From NCBI RefSeq assembly GCF_001506075.1, contig NZ_KQ947475.1, forward strand, positions 529,376 to 593,375: a DNA stretch of 64,000 nt. The letters run 5' to 3'. The translations under genes and the position numbers were made by a program. Shown piece after piece: positions 10,573 through 20,386 of the stretch (position 1 is the first letter of the stretch; every line of letters starts with the position of its first letter). Source of the DNA: Vibrio sp. MEBiC08052 (lineage in GTDB: Bacteria > Pseudomonadota > Gammaproteobacteria > Enterobacterales > Vibrionaceae). The notes beneath the pieces were generated by a model. The model saw only the letters and a program-made list of their open reading frames with translations. It ran no database searches and was not told where the DNA came from.

Positions 10573-11646
10573 TTAACTTTTATCCTGTCGGTTGAGAAAT
10601 GACTGAAACTCTTCTTCATAGATATTGAACAGCACAATGGTGATCGCAAAGATCAGGGGGCCGTATATTAATCCCATCAGACCGAACAGATGAATACCGC
10701 CCAATAATGAGAAAAAGATCATCAGTGTATTCATGCCTGAACTGCCCTGCATCAGGAAAGGGCGCAGTAAGTTATCAATTGAGCCGACAACTACAACACT
10801 CCAGACTGCGAGGAAAATCCCCCAAGAAATATCGTTGGTAAGCAATAGATAAGTACTGGCTGGTATCCATATCAATGCTGTACCGACAATCGGAATAAAG
10901 GAAGCAAAGCCAATCATGGTACCCCAGAACAGACCGGGGAAACCCGCAAGCCACATCCCGATACCACCGGCAGCACCTTGCGCCAGCGCAGTTAGAAAGG
11001 ATCCCATCACCGCTGATTTAGATACTTTCTCTATCTCTTCCAGTAAGCGATCTTCTTGGCTGCGTGACAGGGGAATCACATGGCGCAATGTTCCGATAAT
11101 TTTTTCATAATCGCGTAGCAGGAAAAACAACACAAACAGCATTAGGAAAAAGTCCATGATGAAAGCTGTGGCATCACCAACGAGTTTGGCGCTGACACCG
11201 ACAAGTTGTGTACCGGCTTGGCTAGACATTTTTGCAACTCTTTCAGCAATTGCAGACGGTTCGATAGTATCAAATGGCAGGTAGGTATTCGCAAAGTCCA
11301 TTGCTTTGACAATCCAAGGATGATTAAAAATTTCCTGAACACCGCCGTGAGTCACCCATTGATAAAGTGTTTGCGAGAAACGAGCACCTTGTTGAGCGAT
11401 CGCGCCAAACACCAATAATAGCGGTAGCACAATAATAAAAGTCAGAATGATACAGGATAAAAATGAAGCAAAATTCTTATAGGGACTCAGCTTATGTTCC
11501 AGAAATTGGTGGAGCGGATAGATCAGTAAGGTAATGATAAAAGCCAGCACAATCGAATTGATATAGGGCTCAATGAGCAGATAACATGCAATGGCTGCAA
11601 CAAGTAATGCCGCGATAATCACTCGATGACTGGAGATGGTATTCAC
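10573..11646 (-). CDS. AI-2E family (PerM/YdiK-like) membrane permease
   Basis: This polytopic inner-membrane protein of 357 residues belongs to the AI-2E/PerM transporter family. Its hydrophobic spans pair up around a central soluble segment rich in Gln and Ser, and the C-terminal signature GSIDNLLRPFLMQGSSGMNTLMIF and GGIHLFGLMGLIYGPL is clear. Members export diverse small molecules and AI-2 transport is shown for only some, so no substrate is assigned. It lies between rsmC and hemL on the same strand, with gaps of 72 and 198 bases, so it may be transcribed alone. Confidence 0.8.
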   Translation of the reverse strand: MNTISSHRVIIAALLVAAIACYLLIEPYINSIVLAFIITLLIYPLHQFLEHKLSPYKNFASFLSCIILTFIIVLPLLLVFGAIAQQGARFSQTLYQWVTHGGVQEIFNHPWIVKAMDFANTYLPFDTIEPSAIAERVAKMSSQAGTQLVGVSAKLVGDATAFIMDFFLMLFVLFFLLRDYEKIIGTLRHVIPLSRSQEDRLLEEIEKVSKSAVMGSFLTALAQGAAGGIGMWLAGFPGLFWGTMIGFASFIPIVGTALIWIPASTYLLLTNDISWGIFLAVWSVVVVGSIDNLLRPFLMQGSSGMNTLMIFFSLLGGIHLFGLMGLIYGPLIFAITIVLFNIYEEEFQSFLNRQDKS

Positions 11647-11792
11647 GTTGTTTCTACCTTTGATGACTCATATTCAGATATAGGTTTGTATCATGACGAT
11701 AATTCGGGTTGTTAGCAATCATCGTCATGTTAGAAATGGTAAGCATCTGCCATAAATTGTGTCTATTCGGGTGATCAGCTAGGTGTCTGATA

Positions 11793-11820
11793 AAGAAAAG
11801 GCGCTCTGGTAGGAGCGCCC
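11793..11820 (-). terminator. rho-independent terminator of hemL
   Basis: Read on the minus strand, GGCGCTC and GAGCGCC pair around a short loop and are followed by TTTTCTTTA. It begins 25 bases beyond the hemL stop. Confidence 0.85.
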
Positions 11821-11844
11821 GGAATCTCGCAATAGTGAAATAGC

Positions 11845-13134
11845 TTAGTCGCTTGCCATCATAGCGAAACAGCGATCCGCAGCTTCTAATGTAGCTTCAA
11901 TTTCCTGAGAGGAGTGTGCCAGCGAAGTAAACCCGGCTTCATAAGCTGATGGGGCCATATAAACACCGTGATCAAGCATCAAATGGAAGAAACGTTTAAA
12001 TTTCTCAACGTCACAGCGGGCGACATCTTCATAGCAGGTGACGTGCTGTTGATCGGTAAAGAAAAAGCCGAACATCCCACCGACCTGATGAACCAGCAGT
12101 GGAATACCATGTTTGTCAGCGAAATACTTAAAACCATCCGCAAGCTGTTTGGTTTTTGATGCGAGACGTTTTTCGTTACCTTCTTCTTTTAACAAGCTGA
12201 GACAGGCATAACCGGCAGCCATCGCGACTGGATTTCCTGAGAGTGTTCCAGCCTGATAAACGGGGCCGATTGGGGCGATATGTTGCATAATTTCTTTCCG
12301 GCCACCAAAAGCACCGACTGGCATTCCCCCCCCAATGACCTTACCCAACGTCGTTAAGTCAGGTTTAATGTTATAGTGTGCCTGAGCACCGCCTAAAGCA
12401 ACTCGGAAACCGGTCATCACTTCATCAAAAATCAACAAAGCGCCATTGTCATCACAGAGGGTTCTGAGTCCTTCCAGGAATCCTTCAATCGGCGGAATAC
12501 AGTTCATGTTACCGGCAACCGGCTCGACAATAATGCAGGCGATTTCGTCTTGATTGGCATCGAACAAGGCTTTAACTGAATCGAGATCATTAAAACGGGC
12601 CGTCAATGTATATTTGGCAAAGTCGGCCGGTACTCCGGGAGAGCTGGGTTGACCCAGCGTGAGCGCCCCAGAGCCTGCTTTGACCAGAAGGCTATCCGCA
12701 TGGCCGTGATAACACCCTTCGAATTTGATAATTTTATCGCGTCCGGTATATCCTCGGGCCAGACGGATGGCACTCATCGTTGCTTCTGTGCCTGAGTTGA
12801 CCATGCGTAACTGTTCCATCGATGGCACTAATTGTGAAACCAGTTCAGCAATGGCTATCTCTTGTTCAGTCGGTGCTCCGAAACTCAGCCCTTTTTGGAC
12901 CGCGCCAATCACCGACTCACGAATCACGGCATGATTATGACCAAGAATCATTGGACCCCATGAACCGACGTAGTCGATATAAGCTCTACCATCAACGTCA
13001 AAAACAAACGGACCGTCAGCTCTGTCGATAAAAATCGGCGTGCCACCGACACCATTAAAGGCGCGTACTGGCGAATTTACACCACCGGGTATGGTGTTCT
13101 GTGCCTGTTGATATAGATCAGATGATTTGGTCAT
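11845..13134 (-). CDS. hemL: glutamate-1-semialdehyde 2,1-aminomutase
   Basis: This PLP enzyme converts glutamate-1-semialdehyde into 5-aminolevulinate, the C5-pathway step of tetrapyrrole synthesis. At 429 residues it is full length. The PLP lysine lies in [18 protein letters not shown], and the N-terminus [12 protein letters not shown] is diagnostic. The ATG follows an AGAGGATAATTCCT ribosome site. It is divergent from erpA, and both genes serve iron-linked metabolism (heme and Fe-S). A hairpin terminator follows. Confidence 0.97.
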   Translation of the reverse strand: MTKSSDLYQQAQNTIPGGVNSPVRAFNGVGGTPIFIDRADGPFVFDVDGRAYIDYVGSWGPMILGHNHAVIRESVIGAVQKGLSFGAPTEQEIAIAELVSQLVPSMEQLRMVNSGTEATMSAIRLARGYTGRDKIIKFEGCYHGHADSLLVKAGSGALTLGQPSSPGVPADFAKYTLTARFNDLDSVKALFDANQDEIACIIVEPVAGNMNCIPPIEGFLEGLRTLCDDNGALLIFDEVMTGFRVALGGAQAHYNIKPDLTTLGKVIGGGMPVGAFGGRKEIMQHIAPIGPVYQAGTLSGNPVAMAAGYACLSLLKEEGNEKRLASKTKQLADGFKYFADKHGIPLLVHQVGGMFGFFFTDQQHVTCYEDVARCDVEKFKRFFHLMLDHGVYMAPSAYEAGFTSLAHSSQEIEATLEAADRCFAMMASD

Positions 13135-13532
13135 AGGAATTATCCTCTTTTGAGTGGTTGGACCAACTTGGCAAGCATTGTACTATTCATTATTCGAAGA
13201 GAAATATTTTTTTCGATTTTTTCCTGAAATGCCAATAGATGAACACGGTTTGTTAATGATTGATGCCTGTTCAGCCGATTTGACTCCCTTACATTGAATG
13301 ATTTCAATATTTTGAGTGACATAGACTATCATGTTATGGGAGCGGTTGGATTGGTCATTGTCGTTTGAGAAATAAAGTTCGTCTGATGTATGGAGGGAAT
13401 ACTTGAACGACTCAGTCAGGTATTAGATAATCAATAGAGATAATGAAGCATATCTCATGCAACAATGTTGACTGAGGTTCTGTTGACTGAAACTATGTTA
13501 GCAAGAGATATCGAAGCATGAGAGAGGTCGTT
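13135..13532. other. hemL-erpA divergent intergenic region
   Basis: This 398-base region should hold the promoters of both divergent genes. The part next to hemL is AT-rich. The part next to erpA contains an IscR type 1-like site (13399-13423, listed separately), followed by AT-rich sequence (TAGATAAT, 13424-13431) that could be the erpA -10. No small gene was found. Confidence 0.6.
13399..13423 (+). promoter_or_regulatory. IscR type 1-like binding site upstream of erpA
   Basis: A 25-base imperfect dyad runs ATACTTGA at the left and AGTCAGGTAT at the right. It fits the published type 1 IscR consensus (ATASYYGACT-R-WWW-Y-AGTCRRSTAT) at all but about three positions. Holo-IscR represses such sites in E. 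coli, where erpA is a known IscR target. It lies about 110 bases before the erpA start. Confidence 0.72.
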
Positions 13533-13874
13533 GTGAGTGATTTAAGTATACCGCTGACATTTTCTGATGCGGCAGCGAAGCGAGTCAAAGCGTTAATTGC
13601 CGAAGAAGAAAATCAGGAATTAAAACTACGGGTTTATATTACCGGTGGTGGTTGTAGCGGTTTTCAGTATGGATTTACGTTTGATGAAAATGTAAATGAT
13701 GGGGATATGACAATTGAAAATTGTGGAGTCACACTGGTGGTTGATCCAATGAGTCTACAATATCTGATTGGTGGTGAGGTTGATTATACCGAGGGACTTG
13801 AAGGTTCTCGCTTTTTCGTCAATAACCCCAATGCGACAACCACTTGTGGTTGTGGTGCTTCATTTAGTGTCTGA
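13533..13874 (+). CDS. erpA: iron-sulfur cluster insertion protein ErpA
   Basis: ErpA is an A-type carrier that delivers Fe-S clusters to apo-proteins such as those of the isoprenoid pathway and respiratory chain. The three cluster cysteines are visible in GGGCSGFQY and the C-terminal TTCGCGASF. The GTG at 13533 gives 113 residues starting [14 protein letters not shown], as in the E. coli protein, and AGAGAGG just upstream fits as its ribosome site; an ATG at 13518 is the alternative and would add five residues. An IscR-like site lies upstream. Confidence 0.94.
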   Translation: MSDLSIPLTFSDAAAKRVKALIAEEENQELKLRVYITGGGCSGFQYGFTFDENVNDGDMTIENCGVTLVVDPMSLQYLIGGEVDYTEGLEGSRFFVNNPNATTTCGCGASFSV

Positions 13875-13891
13875 TATCCCATCCTGATGAA

Positions 13892-13924
13892 CCATGTCGG
13901 ATCGTCGTATCCGAGCCGACATGG
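13892..13924. terminator. hairpin after erpA, possible terminator
   Basis: A 9-bp perfect inverted repeat (CCATGTCGG with CCGACATGG) lies 17 bases after the erpA stop, between the convergent erpA and M23 peptidase genes. No T tract follows on either strand, so rho-independent termination is uncertain. Confidence 0.4.
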
Positions 13925-14022
13925 CTGCTATATATTCAAGTCCTGATAATCAGTTTTACAGTGCCATCGCACAGCCTCAGCAATTGTTGTTCAACATCTT
14001 TTGTTGTCAACACCTGTGTGCC

Positions 14023-15315
14023 TTAACGCTTGGCATACATCAGATGACTGAAGCGTTCTAGCTGCTGAAGTCTGATTTTTGCGTTGGCAATAAATGTTTG
14101 TTTCGCTTGTCCTTTGAGTGATGCCGATTGAGGGAGCGACACCGTTCTTGGGTTTTTGTGTACACCGTGGACTAAAAATTCGTAGTGCAGGTGTGGCCCC
14201 GTGACTCGACCTGTGCCACCTAAAGCCCCGACTTTTTGCCCTTGTTTCACCCGTTGCCCGGTTTTTACATAGCGACGATTCAGGTGAAGGTATTTGGTCA
14301 TATAGGTATTACTGTGTTTGATAAACACATAATTACCGTTGAAGCGGTTATAACTCGATTTGACGACGACACCATCTCCGGCTGCCCAAATCGGTGTTCC
14401 GACCGGTGCGACATAATCCGTACCACGATGAGGCCTGACTCTTCCGGTCACCGGGTGAAGCCTGCGTGGGTTGAAGTTCGATGAGACACGACGAAAATCG
14501 AGTGGCGAACGCAAGAATGCTTTTTTCATGGCTCCTCCATTCTCATCATAATAATCACCATTATCATCGTTGATAATAGCTTGAAATGTCGTGCCCTGAT
14601 TGGTAAAAGTTGCGGCAATAATATTACCCTTACCGACAATTTCACCTTCGACAACTTCTTCTAAATAGAGCAGGCTGAATGTATCCCCCTTACGGATATC
14701 CAATGCAAAGTCGATATCCCAACCAAAAATACCAGCCAGTTCCATAATTTGATTCGGGGTTAAACCGGCATTGATCGCAGCATTCCAGAAGTTCGATGTA
14801 ATTTGGGCTTCTGCGTAATTATATTGATAGTGCACTTCCTTTTTATCTAACTTCGCGGTAAAGCCATGCTCTGACTTGGTAATCATAAACGCTTCGTAGG
14901 TCGAGAGACTTCGTCGTAATTGCACAAGTTGATTATTTTCGTCAAAACCAAAACTGAGTTCGTCCCCGGGACGGAGCCGGGTGAGTTGTTGTTTGATCTC
15001 CGGATCACTGGCGGTTAATTCATACAAGAGACGTGACGAAAGCCCGATACGCTGAAATAAAACGGCGGCACTTTCTCCGGACTTTACCTGATATTGTTCC
15101 CAACGAAGTGTCGCCGTCGGAGGAATTGTTGCACCGGGAGAAAGCGCTTCAGCATTAATAGAGAGTGGATAATGACGACCGATTTCGAACTGTTTTTCTT
15201 TTCCTTGGAGCTCTTTGGGATTGGGCAGGAAAAAAATAGCGATCACGATTAAAGCGGAAAAACACCCAATCAGTGTTTGATGTAAACGTGGCAGACGAGC
15301 AAAAATAGACAACAT
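14023..15315 (-). CDS. M23 family murein DD-endopeptidase (MepM/Shy type)
   Basis: This envelope peptidase of 430 residues probably cleaves peptidoglycan cross-links. It has one N-terminal membrane anchor (residues about 14-30), a LysM/OapA-like segment (KSGESAAVLFQRIG), a middle domain, and a C-terminal LytM/M23 domain. The zinc ligands are visible in HRGTDYVAP and in HLHYEF, with GGTGRVTGPH between. In V. cholerae the homologous gene next to tyrS is one of the Shy endopeptidases. It is divergent from tyrS. Assignment to MepM or to a particular Shy paralogue is not settled. Confidence 0.87.
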   Translation of the reverse strand: MLSIFARLPRLHQTLIGCFSALIVIAIFFLPNPKELQGKEKQFEIGRHYPLSINAEALSPGATIPPTATLRWEQYQVKSGESAAVLFQRIGLSSRLLYELTASDPEIKQQLTRLRPGDELSFGFDENNQLVQLRRSLSTYEAFMITKSEHGFTAKLDKKEVHYQYNYAEAQITSNFWNAAINAGLTPNQIMELAGIFGWDIDFALDIRKGDTFSLLYLEEVVEGEIVGKGNIIAATFTNQGTTFQAIINDDNGDYYDENGGAMKKAFLRSPLDFRRVSSNFNPRRLHPVTGRVRPHRGTDYVAPVGTPIWAAGDGVVVKSSYNRFNGNYVFIKHSNTYMTKYLHLNRRYVKTGQRVKQGQKVGALGGTGRVTGPHLHYEFLVHGVHKNPRTVSLPQSASLKGQAKQTFIANAKIRLQQLERFSHLMYAKR

Positions 15316-15444
15316 ATAGACAGCGTTTTACCGATGGTTGATAAAATCCTTAGAACAGTAGTTTAACTGGTTTCAAAATGCATCGCTATTCAAGTAATAT
15401 ATCTAACTAATAAATTTCTGCCAAATTTGTGGGAGCGAACGAGA

Positions 15445-16632
15445 ATGGCAACAATTGAAACCGCATTAGCTGAAATAAAGCGCGGTGTTGAAGAGCTGAT
15501 TCCTGAAGAGGAACTGATAGCAAAACTGAAAGAAGGCCGTCCGTTAAGAATTAAGTTGGGTGCTGATCCAACCGCACCGGATATTCATTTAGGTCATACT
15601 GTCATCCTGAATAAGTTGCGTGCTTTTCAGGAGTTGGGACATGAGGTAACTTTCCTGATTGGTGATTTTACCGGTATGGTCGGTGACCCGACCGGTAAAA
15701 ACACCACACGTCCGCCATTGACCCGGGAAGATGTGATTCGCAATGCTGAAACGTATAAAGAGCAGGTGTTTAAAATTCTTGATCCTGCAAAAACAAAAAT
15801 TCAGTTTAATTCCGAGTGGCTTTCAGAGCTAGGTGCTGAGGGAATGCTGCGTTTAGCCGCCAATCAGACCGTTGCTCGTATGTTAGAACGGGATGATTTT
15901 AAAAAGCGTTACAGCAGTGGTCAGCCGATTGCGATTCATGAATTTATGTATCCGCTACTGCAAGGTTACGATTCTGTGGCGATGGAGACGGATGTTGAAC
16001 TCGGTGGTACGGATCAGAAATTTAATCTGTTGATGGGTCGTGAGCTGCAAAAAGCAAATGGTCAAAAACCACAGGTTGTACTGATGATGCCGCTACTCGT
16101 CGGTTTGGATGGCGAGAAAAAAATGTCGAAATCAGCACATAACTATATCGGCATTAACGAATCTCCCGAAGAAATGTTTGGCAAAATTATGTCGATTTCA
16201 GATGAGCTGATGTGGAGTTATTACGATTTGCTGTCGTTCCGCCCACTTTCCGAAGTCCAGCAGTTTAAGTCAGATGTCGCAGCCGGTAAGAATCCCCGGG
16301 ATATTAAAATCTTGTTGGCGAAAGAAATTATTGCACGTTTCCACGATGAAGCAGCGGCTGATGGTGCTGAACAAGAATTCATTGCGCGCTTCCAGAAAGG
16401 TGCAATCCCTGATGAAATGCCTGAATTCACATTTTCATCCGGTATCGCTATCAGCAATATTTTGAAGGATGCAGCTCTGGTTGGCTCAACATCGGATGCC
16501 ATGCGGATGATTCGTCAGGGCGCTGCCAAAGCGGCTGGTGAGAAAATCCAGGATACCAAATGGATTCCTGACAATGGCACTTATGTACTTCAGGTTGGCA
16601 AGCGGAAGTTTGCCCGCGTGACAATCCAGTAA
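15445..16632 (+). CDS. tyrS: tyrosyl-tRNA synthetase
   Basis: This class I aminoacyl-tRNA synthetase charges tRNA-Tyr. The HIGH-type motif is HLGH in [11 protein letters not shown], the KMSKS motif is intact in [11 protein letters not shown], and a C-terminal S4-like RNA-binding domain ([18 protein letters not shown]) is present. The ATG at 15445 follows GGGAGCGAACGAGA and gives 395 residues, the length of the TyrZ-like subgroup. Vibrios often carry two tyrosyl-tRNA synthetases, and a second copy elsewhere is possible. A bidirectional terminator separates it from dacB. Confidence 0.95.
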   Translation: MATIETALAEIKRGVEELIPEEELIAKLKEGRPLRIKLGADPTAPDIHLGHTVILNKLRAFQELGHEVTFLIGDFTGMVGDPTGKNTTRPPLTREDVIRNAETYKEQVFKILDPAKTKIQFNSEWLSELGAEGMLRLAANQTVARMLERDDFKKRYSSGQPIAIHEFMYPLLQGYDSVAMETDVELGGTDQKFNLLMGRELQKANGQKPQVVLMMPLLVGLDGEKKMSKSAHNYIGINESPEEMFGKIMSISDELMWSYYDLLSFRPLSEVQQFKSDVAAGKNPRDIKILLAKEIIARFHDEAAADGAEQEFIARFQKGAIPDEMPEFTFSSGIAISNILKDAALVGSTSDAMRMIRQGAAKAAGEKIQDTKWIPDNGTYVLQVGKRKFARVTIQ

Positions 16633-16642
16633 AATATCGGTG

Positions 16643-16680
16643 AATAAAGCCTGAGGTTGTGATTCAGGCTTTATTTTATA
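16643..16680. terminator. bidirectional terminator between tyrS and dacB
   Basis: A 12-bp stem (AATAAAGCCTGA with TCAGGCTTTATT) encloses a nine-base loop and is followed by TTTATA. It overlaps the end of dacB, so it can stop transcripts from both sides. Confidence 0.8.
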
Positions 16681-18104
16681 CTGGATAAGTAAGATTGTTT
16701 CTGTTGACTCATCTGAATGATATCCCGATATAGTTTATCTTCAAACTGCTCAAGTTGTGACGGAGCCTGAACAGTTTCTTCCTTATCATCCGGAAAGTAG
16801 TCCGTGATAAACTGGACAAACAGAACCTGAGGCTGACCTTTTTTATCCAGCCCGTATCCCGCCATATTATAACTGCCATATAGAGAGCCGCTTTTGGCAC
16901 TTAAATTACCTTTAACCAGCGAAGAGCGCATGCTTTTGCGGTATTTCAGTGTGCCACTTTGACCCGCAACCGGTAGTAAGCCAATCAGATGAAGGGATGT
17001 GTCATGTTGCCAAATATACCGCAAAACATCAGCCATCTGATTCGCCGTCATTCGGTTATTACGTGACAATCCGGAACCATCAACCAGTTGGGCGCTTTTG
17101 AGATCAATACCGGCTTTAGCATATAAAATCTGTTTGATCGCTTCAGTCCCATTGGCAAAACTCCCTGCTTGCACAAAAAACTGATGACCCAGCGTTTTGG
17201 TCACATTATTGGCGATCAGGTTATCAGACTCTTTCAGCATGGTATCAAGCAATTCAACCAGCGGTTTAGATTCATGGTGAGCCAAGACTTGTTGCAACGG
17301 TTTCGGTGGTCGCCCGACGAGCACATCTCCCGTAAGCGTGATTCCCAGTTGATTGAGAATTCTGTAAACGATACGTGTTGCGTAAAGGCTGGGATTCTGG
17401 AGCGCAAATTTTAAGGGTAGCGGTGAACTGCGCTGAACCAGACATCCGGACAAACGGTAGTTGTTTTCGTGATTGCTGCGTAGCTCAAGATCGCAAAGCT
17501 GCTGCTTTTGCTCTTGTAATGAAACGGTTTTTGCCTGAGTCGATACGTGAACAGGATATTGCTCCGGAATATAAACGCGGGTGTTACCATCTGTTTGCGT
17601 ATAAATCGAGCCAGGCACACAGTTTTCATCTAACACAATAACACTCGACGGGGCGCTGTAGCATACCCCCAGAATATCCCACGGCCAGCCGACGGCTCTT
17701 TCGTAGCCACTAAACAACGTATTATCGAGCCACAAGTTACCTTCAATTTTTTTAATACCCCGTTGTTTCAGCGTCACGAACATCTGTTTCAAATCATCAG
17801 TCGTGAGCTGTGGATCGCCACTAAATTGGAGAATCAAATCATGATCTGCACGACCTAAAGAAGTCTTGAAGCGGAATTGATCCCCCAACTCTAATTTAGC
17901 GGCCAGCGCGGTAATCAGTTTCATGGTGCTGGCGGGAGGATAGAATGACTGACTGCCGGTATCAATTTCTCGTAGGTGCGTATCCAGTTGCTCAACGATC
18001 AGTGCAGTCCGGCTGGTTGATGGTAGCAGATGGTCATAAGGCGTCACCTGAGCTGCACATAACTCAGCAGTCAGAATAAAACAGGCGATAGTAAACAGAA
18101 GCAT
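16671..18104 (-). CDS. dacB: D-alanyl-D-alanine carboxypeptidase/endopeptidase PBP4 (DacB)
   Basis: This periplasmic class C penicillin-binding protein trims or cleaves peptidoglycan peptides. The signal peptide is residues 1 to about 18, ending AELCAA-Q. The active-site motifs are SxxK at residues 59-62 (ASTMK), SxN in DGSGLSRNNRM and KSG in LSAKSGSLYGS. The ATG at 18104 gives 477 residues; a TTG at 18125 would add seven residues before the signal peptide and is less likely. It lies between tyrS and ompU, the known Vibrio order. Confidence 0.93.
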   Translation of the reverse strand: MLLFTIACFILTAELCAAQVTPYDHLLPSTSRTALIVEQLDTHLREIDTGSQSFYPPASTMKLITALAAKLELGDQFRFKTSLGRADHDLILQFSGDPQLTTDDLKQMFVTLKQRGIKKIEGNLWLDNTLFSGYERAVGWPWDILGVCYSAPSSVIVLDENCVPGSIYTQTDGNTRVYIPEQYPVHVSTQAKTVSLQEQKQQLCDLELRSNHENNYRLSGCLVQRSSPLPLKFALQNPSLYATRIVYRILNQLGITLTGDVLVGRPPKPLQQVLAHHESKPLVELLDTMLKESDNLIANNVTKTLGHQFFVQAGSFANGTEAIKQILYAKAGIDLKSAQLVDGSGLSRNNRMTANQMADVLRYIWQHDTSLHLIGLLPVAGQSGTLKYRKSMRSSLVKGNLSAKSGSLYGSYNMAGYGLDKKGQPQVLFVQFITDYFPDDKEETVQAPSQLEQFEDKLYRDIIQMSQQKQSYLSSIK

Positions 18105-18160
18105 CCGAAGCACAAAGCAATCCAATATATAATCATGTCATGTGACTAGTATAACCAGAT

Positions 18161-18190
18161 AAAAAAACGCCCGCTAGCGCGGGCGTTTTA
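18161..18190 (-). terminator. rho-independent terminator of ompU
   Basis: On the minus strand, AACGCCCGC and GCGGGCGTT pair around GCTA and are followed by TTTTTATC. It begins 23 bases beyond the ompU stop. Confidence 0.93.
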
Positions 18191-18212
18191 AGGATCTTAA
18201 ATCTGGTTCAGA

Positions 18213-19241
18213 TTAGAAGTCGTAGCGTAGACCTACAACCATCTCATCTTGTTCTTCCGTATCTTTAACAGATGTAACTGTACCGGCAGCGTTTTTATAT
18301 GTATCACCTTTATCAAGCATGTTGATGTTGTAAGACACATAGCTGCGGAAGTTTGGCTGGAAGTAATAAGCAACTTCTAATGCAAGGTTATTGACATTAG
18401 TATCGCTTGTTTCACCATAGTTATATGTGGCAATCAGCTTAGTTTTGTCAATGGTGTAAGAAGCTGCAACTTCATAACCGTCATAGTTATCAGCACCTGC
18501 CGCATCGTAGTCGATGTGGCTGTACAATGCCGACAGATACAGGTCATTCAGTGTATACGCAACTGTCGCAACGATTTGATTGTCATCGTCTTGTGCACCG
18601 TAACCTAAACCTAGGTCAACACCGATATCAGCCAGCGCGTAGGTTGCAGACAGACCATAACCATCTTGTTTGTTATCGGTATAAGTCGTGTTTACACCAG
18701 TACCTGTTTTAGTACGGTCAGCGAAACGGTATTCTGCGAATACATTCAGGTTATCAAATGAACCAGCATATTTTAGAAGGTTGTCAGTACGGTCAAGTGC
18801 AGTTAGTTTATTGACAGAACTATCACCATGGTATGACATGATATCGGTAAAATCAGACAGAGGAGTCAGAACACCGTCTTGTTTACCATAGGTCACCAAA
18901 CCGTATGTACCACCCAGACCAGCGTAAGTATAACGAGATACGAACTTACCGTTATCATTGTCTATAGGTTTAGCTGGATCGGTTGATGCGCTATCATCTG
19001 ATGTAAATTGACCTTCGAAGTAACCCAAGCCGTACAGGTTGTCATTGATTTCCTGTTTACCTAAGAAACCCAGACGAGTACGAGATTTATCTGATGCATC
19101 GCCATCTTTCAGAGAAAGAATGCCTTCGACACGTCCTTTCATCGTTAGGGATGTGCCGTCTTGGTTGTATAGTTCACCAGCGTTCACGCCAGTTGCCACT
19201 GCAGCACCTGCCACTGCAAGAGCGATCAGAGTTTTTTTCAT
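18213..19241 (-). CDS. ompU: OmpU-type major outer membrane porin
   Basis: This trimeric beta-barrel porin of the outer membrane carries small hydrophilic solutes, and in Vibrio it is linked to bile and peptide resistance. It has 342 residues, a signal peptide MKKTLIALAVAGAAVATGVNA followed by GELYNQDG, the porin repeats of alternating aromatic and polar residues, and a C-terminal phenylalanine (VVGLRYDF). The dacB-ompU-greA neighbourhood is that of V. cholerae ompU. ToxR activates ompU in V. cholerae; no clear ToxR site could be singled out here. Confidence 0.92.
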   Translation of the reverse strand: MKKTLIALAVAGAAVATGVNAGELYNQDGTSLTMKGRVEGILSLKDGDASDKSRTRLGFLGKQEINDNLYGLGYFEGQFTSDDSASTDPAKPIDNDNGKFVSRYTYAGLGGTYGLVTYGKQDGVLTPLSDFTDIMSYHGDSSVNKLTALDRTDNLLKYAGSFDNLNVFAEYRFADRTKTGTGVNTTYTDNKQDGYGLSATYALADIGVDLGLGYGAQDDDNQIVATVAYTLNDLYLSALYSHIDYDAAGADNYDGYEVAASYTIDKTKLIATYNYGETSDTNVNNLALEVAYYFQPNFRSYVSYNINMLDKGDTYKNAAGTVTSVKDTEEQDEMVVGLRYDF

Positions 19242-19749
19242 CTTGTTAATCCTAAAATTTACTGTCCATAAACGTTGAAGAACATAATCGGTCTGACCTG
19301 TTAAGCGAGGTATCCGAGCGACTATCGTCCATCATCTGTGATGCGAATACGTACAATGCAGCATAAATAAAAAAGTTATGAAACATTGAACTTTTCGCCT
19401 TTCTCGTAATCTAGTTGTACATGCAAAGGTAGAACGAAGTTAGTAAAATGATATAAATCGACGTGGCGAACGATGTTTTATTGGGTGTAAATAAATATCA
19501 AAGCTATGTTTTCAAATGTTTTTTTTGTGTTTTTGTAAAGTTCCATTACTTGAAAAATTTGATCTATATTTATTTTTTTTTACGACTTTTGCTTCATATT
19601 TAGAATAATGTTCTGTGGCATGGATCAATTTTTTATATATGCGAGTCAGCGTTCCAATGTAGTGGCGTCAAAGATTTATAAATTGGGATCTTGAATTTAG
19701 ATGATTTCGCTACCAACTTTGTTTACACTGGGATAATCAATTTGAATGA
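19242..19749. other. ompU-greA divergent regulatory region
   Basis: This region of about 500 bases holds the long ompU leader and promoter (minus strand) and the greA promoter (plus strand). It is strongly AT-rich between about 19490 and 19620, with several T and A tracts, as expected for a ToxR or H-NS regulated porin promoter. No individual operator can be called with confidence, and no gene was seen. Confidence 0.5.
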
Positions 19750-19792
19750 AAAACTACCTAATCCTTGGGATTGGGTAGTTTTGTTTTGTCCA
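19750..19792 (+). terminator. terminator/attenuator in the greA leader (GraL-like)
   Basis: A 15-bp stem with a single G-U pair (AAAACTACCTAATCC at 19750-19764 with GGATTGGGTAGTTTT at 19768-19782) has a three-base loop and is followed by GTTTTG. It ends about 30 bases before the greA start codon, on the greA strand. In E. coli the greA leader carries a terminator that yields the GraL small RNA; this is the same position. It is therefore either an attenuator or an sRNA 3' end. Confidence 0.8.
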
Positions 19793-19819
19793 AAGATAAC
19801 TTTGGTTTCGAGGTATAAA

Positions 19820-20293
19820 ATGGAAAAAGTTCCAATGACGGTTCGTGGCGAGCAACTCCTTCGTGAAGAGCTTGACCGACTCCTGAAATTACGGCCAAAG
19901 ATTTCACAGGCGATTGCTGAAGCTCGTGAACTGGGAGATCTGAAGGAAAATGCAGAATATCATGCTGCCCGGGAAGAACAGGGAATCTGTGAAGCCCAAA
20001 TTCGCGACATAGAGTATAAACTGTCCATGGCTCAAGTCATTGATGTCACGAAGCTTGATAATTCCGGTAAAATTATTTTTGGTTCCACGGTGACTTTGGT
20101 CGATGTGGAAACCGATGAAGAAAAAAGTTACCAAATTGTTGGTGATGATGAAGCTGATATTAAAGCAGGACGTATTTCAGTCAGTTCTCCGATTGCCCGG
20201 GGACTGATTGGCAAGATTGAAGGAGATGAAGTCACCATCGTAACCCCGGGTGGTGAAAAAACTTTTGATATCGATAAAGTTGAATATAAATAA
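19820..20293 (+). CDS. greA: transcription elongation factor GreA
   Basis: GreA rescues backtracked RNA polymerase by stimulating cleavage of the nascent RNA 3' end. The 157 residues comprise an N-terminal coiled coil with the acidic tip ([15 protein letters not shown]) and the C-terminal FKBP-like domain ending [11 protein letters not shown]. The ATG at 19820 follows GAGGTATAAA. The frame is open 43 codons further upstream, through the leader hairpin, but that stretch is not GreA-like. Confidence 0.96.
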   Translation: MEKVPMTVRGEQLLREELDRLLKLRPKISQAIAEARELGDLKENAEYHAAREEQGICEAQIRDIEYKLSMAQVIDVTKLDNSGKIIFGSTVTLVDVETDEEKSYQIVGDDEADIKAGRISVSSPIARGLIGKIEGDEVTIVTPGGEKTFDIDKVEYK

Positions 20294-20340
20294 AATAGCA
20301 ATAGCTATTTATCGATGTTTTTGCTGATATTGTGATAATA

Positions 20341-20366
20341 AAAAAGCCGCTTCAGCGGCTTTTCTT
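20341..20366. terminator. bidirectional terminator between greA and yhbY
   Basis: The stem AAAAGCCGC/GCGGCTTTT with a TTCA loop is flanked by A and T runs on both sides, which suits the two convergent genes. Confidence 0.88.
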
Positions 20367-20386
20367 ATCTTTCTAGGCATTCCATT

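Noticed and set aside
19490..19620. ToxR binding sites upstream of ompU
   Set aside because: The region is AT-rich and ToxR control is known for V. cholerae, but no clear TNAAA-N5-TNAAA pair could be singled out from chance A/T runs.
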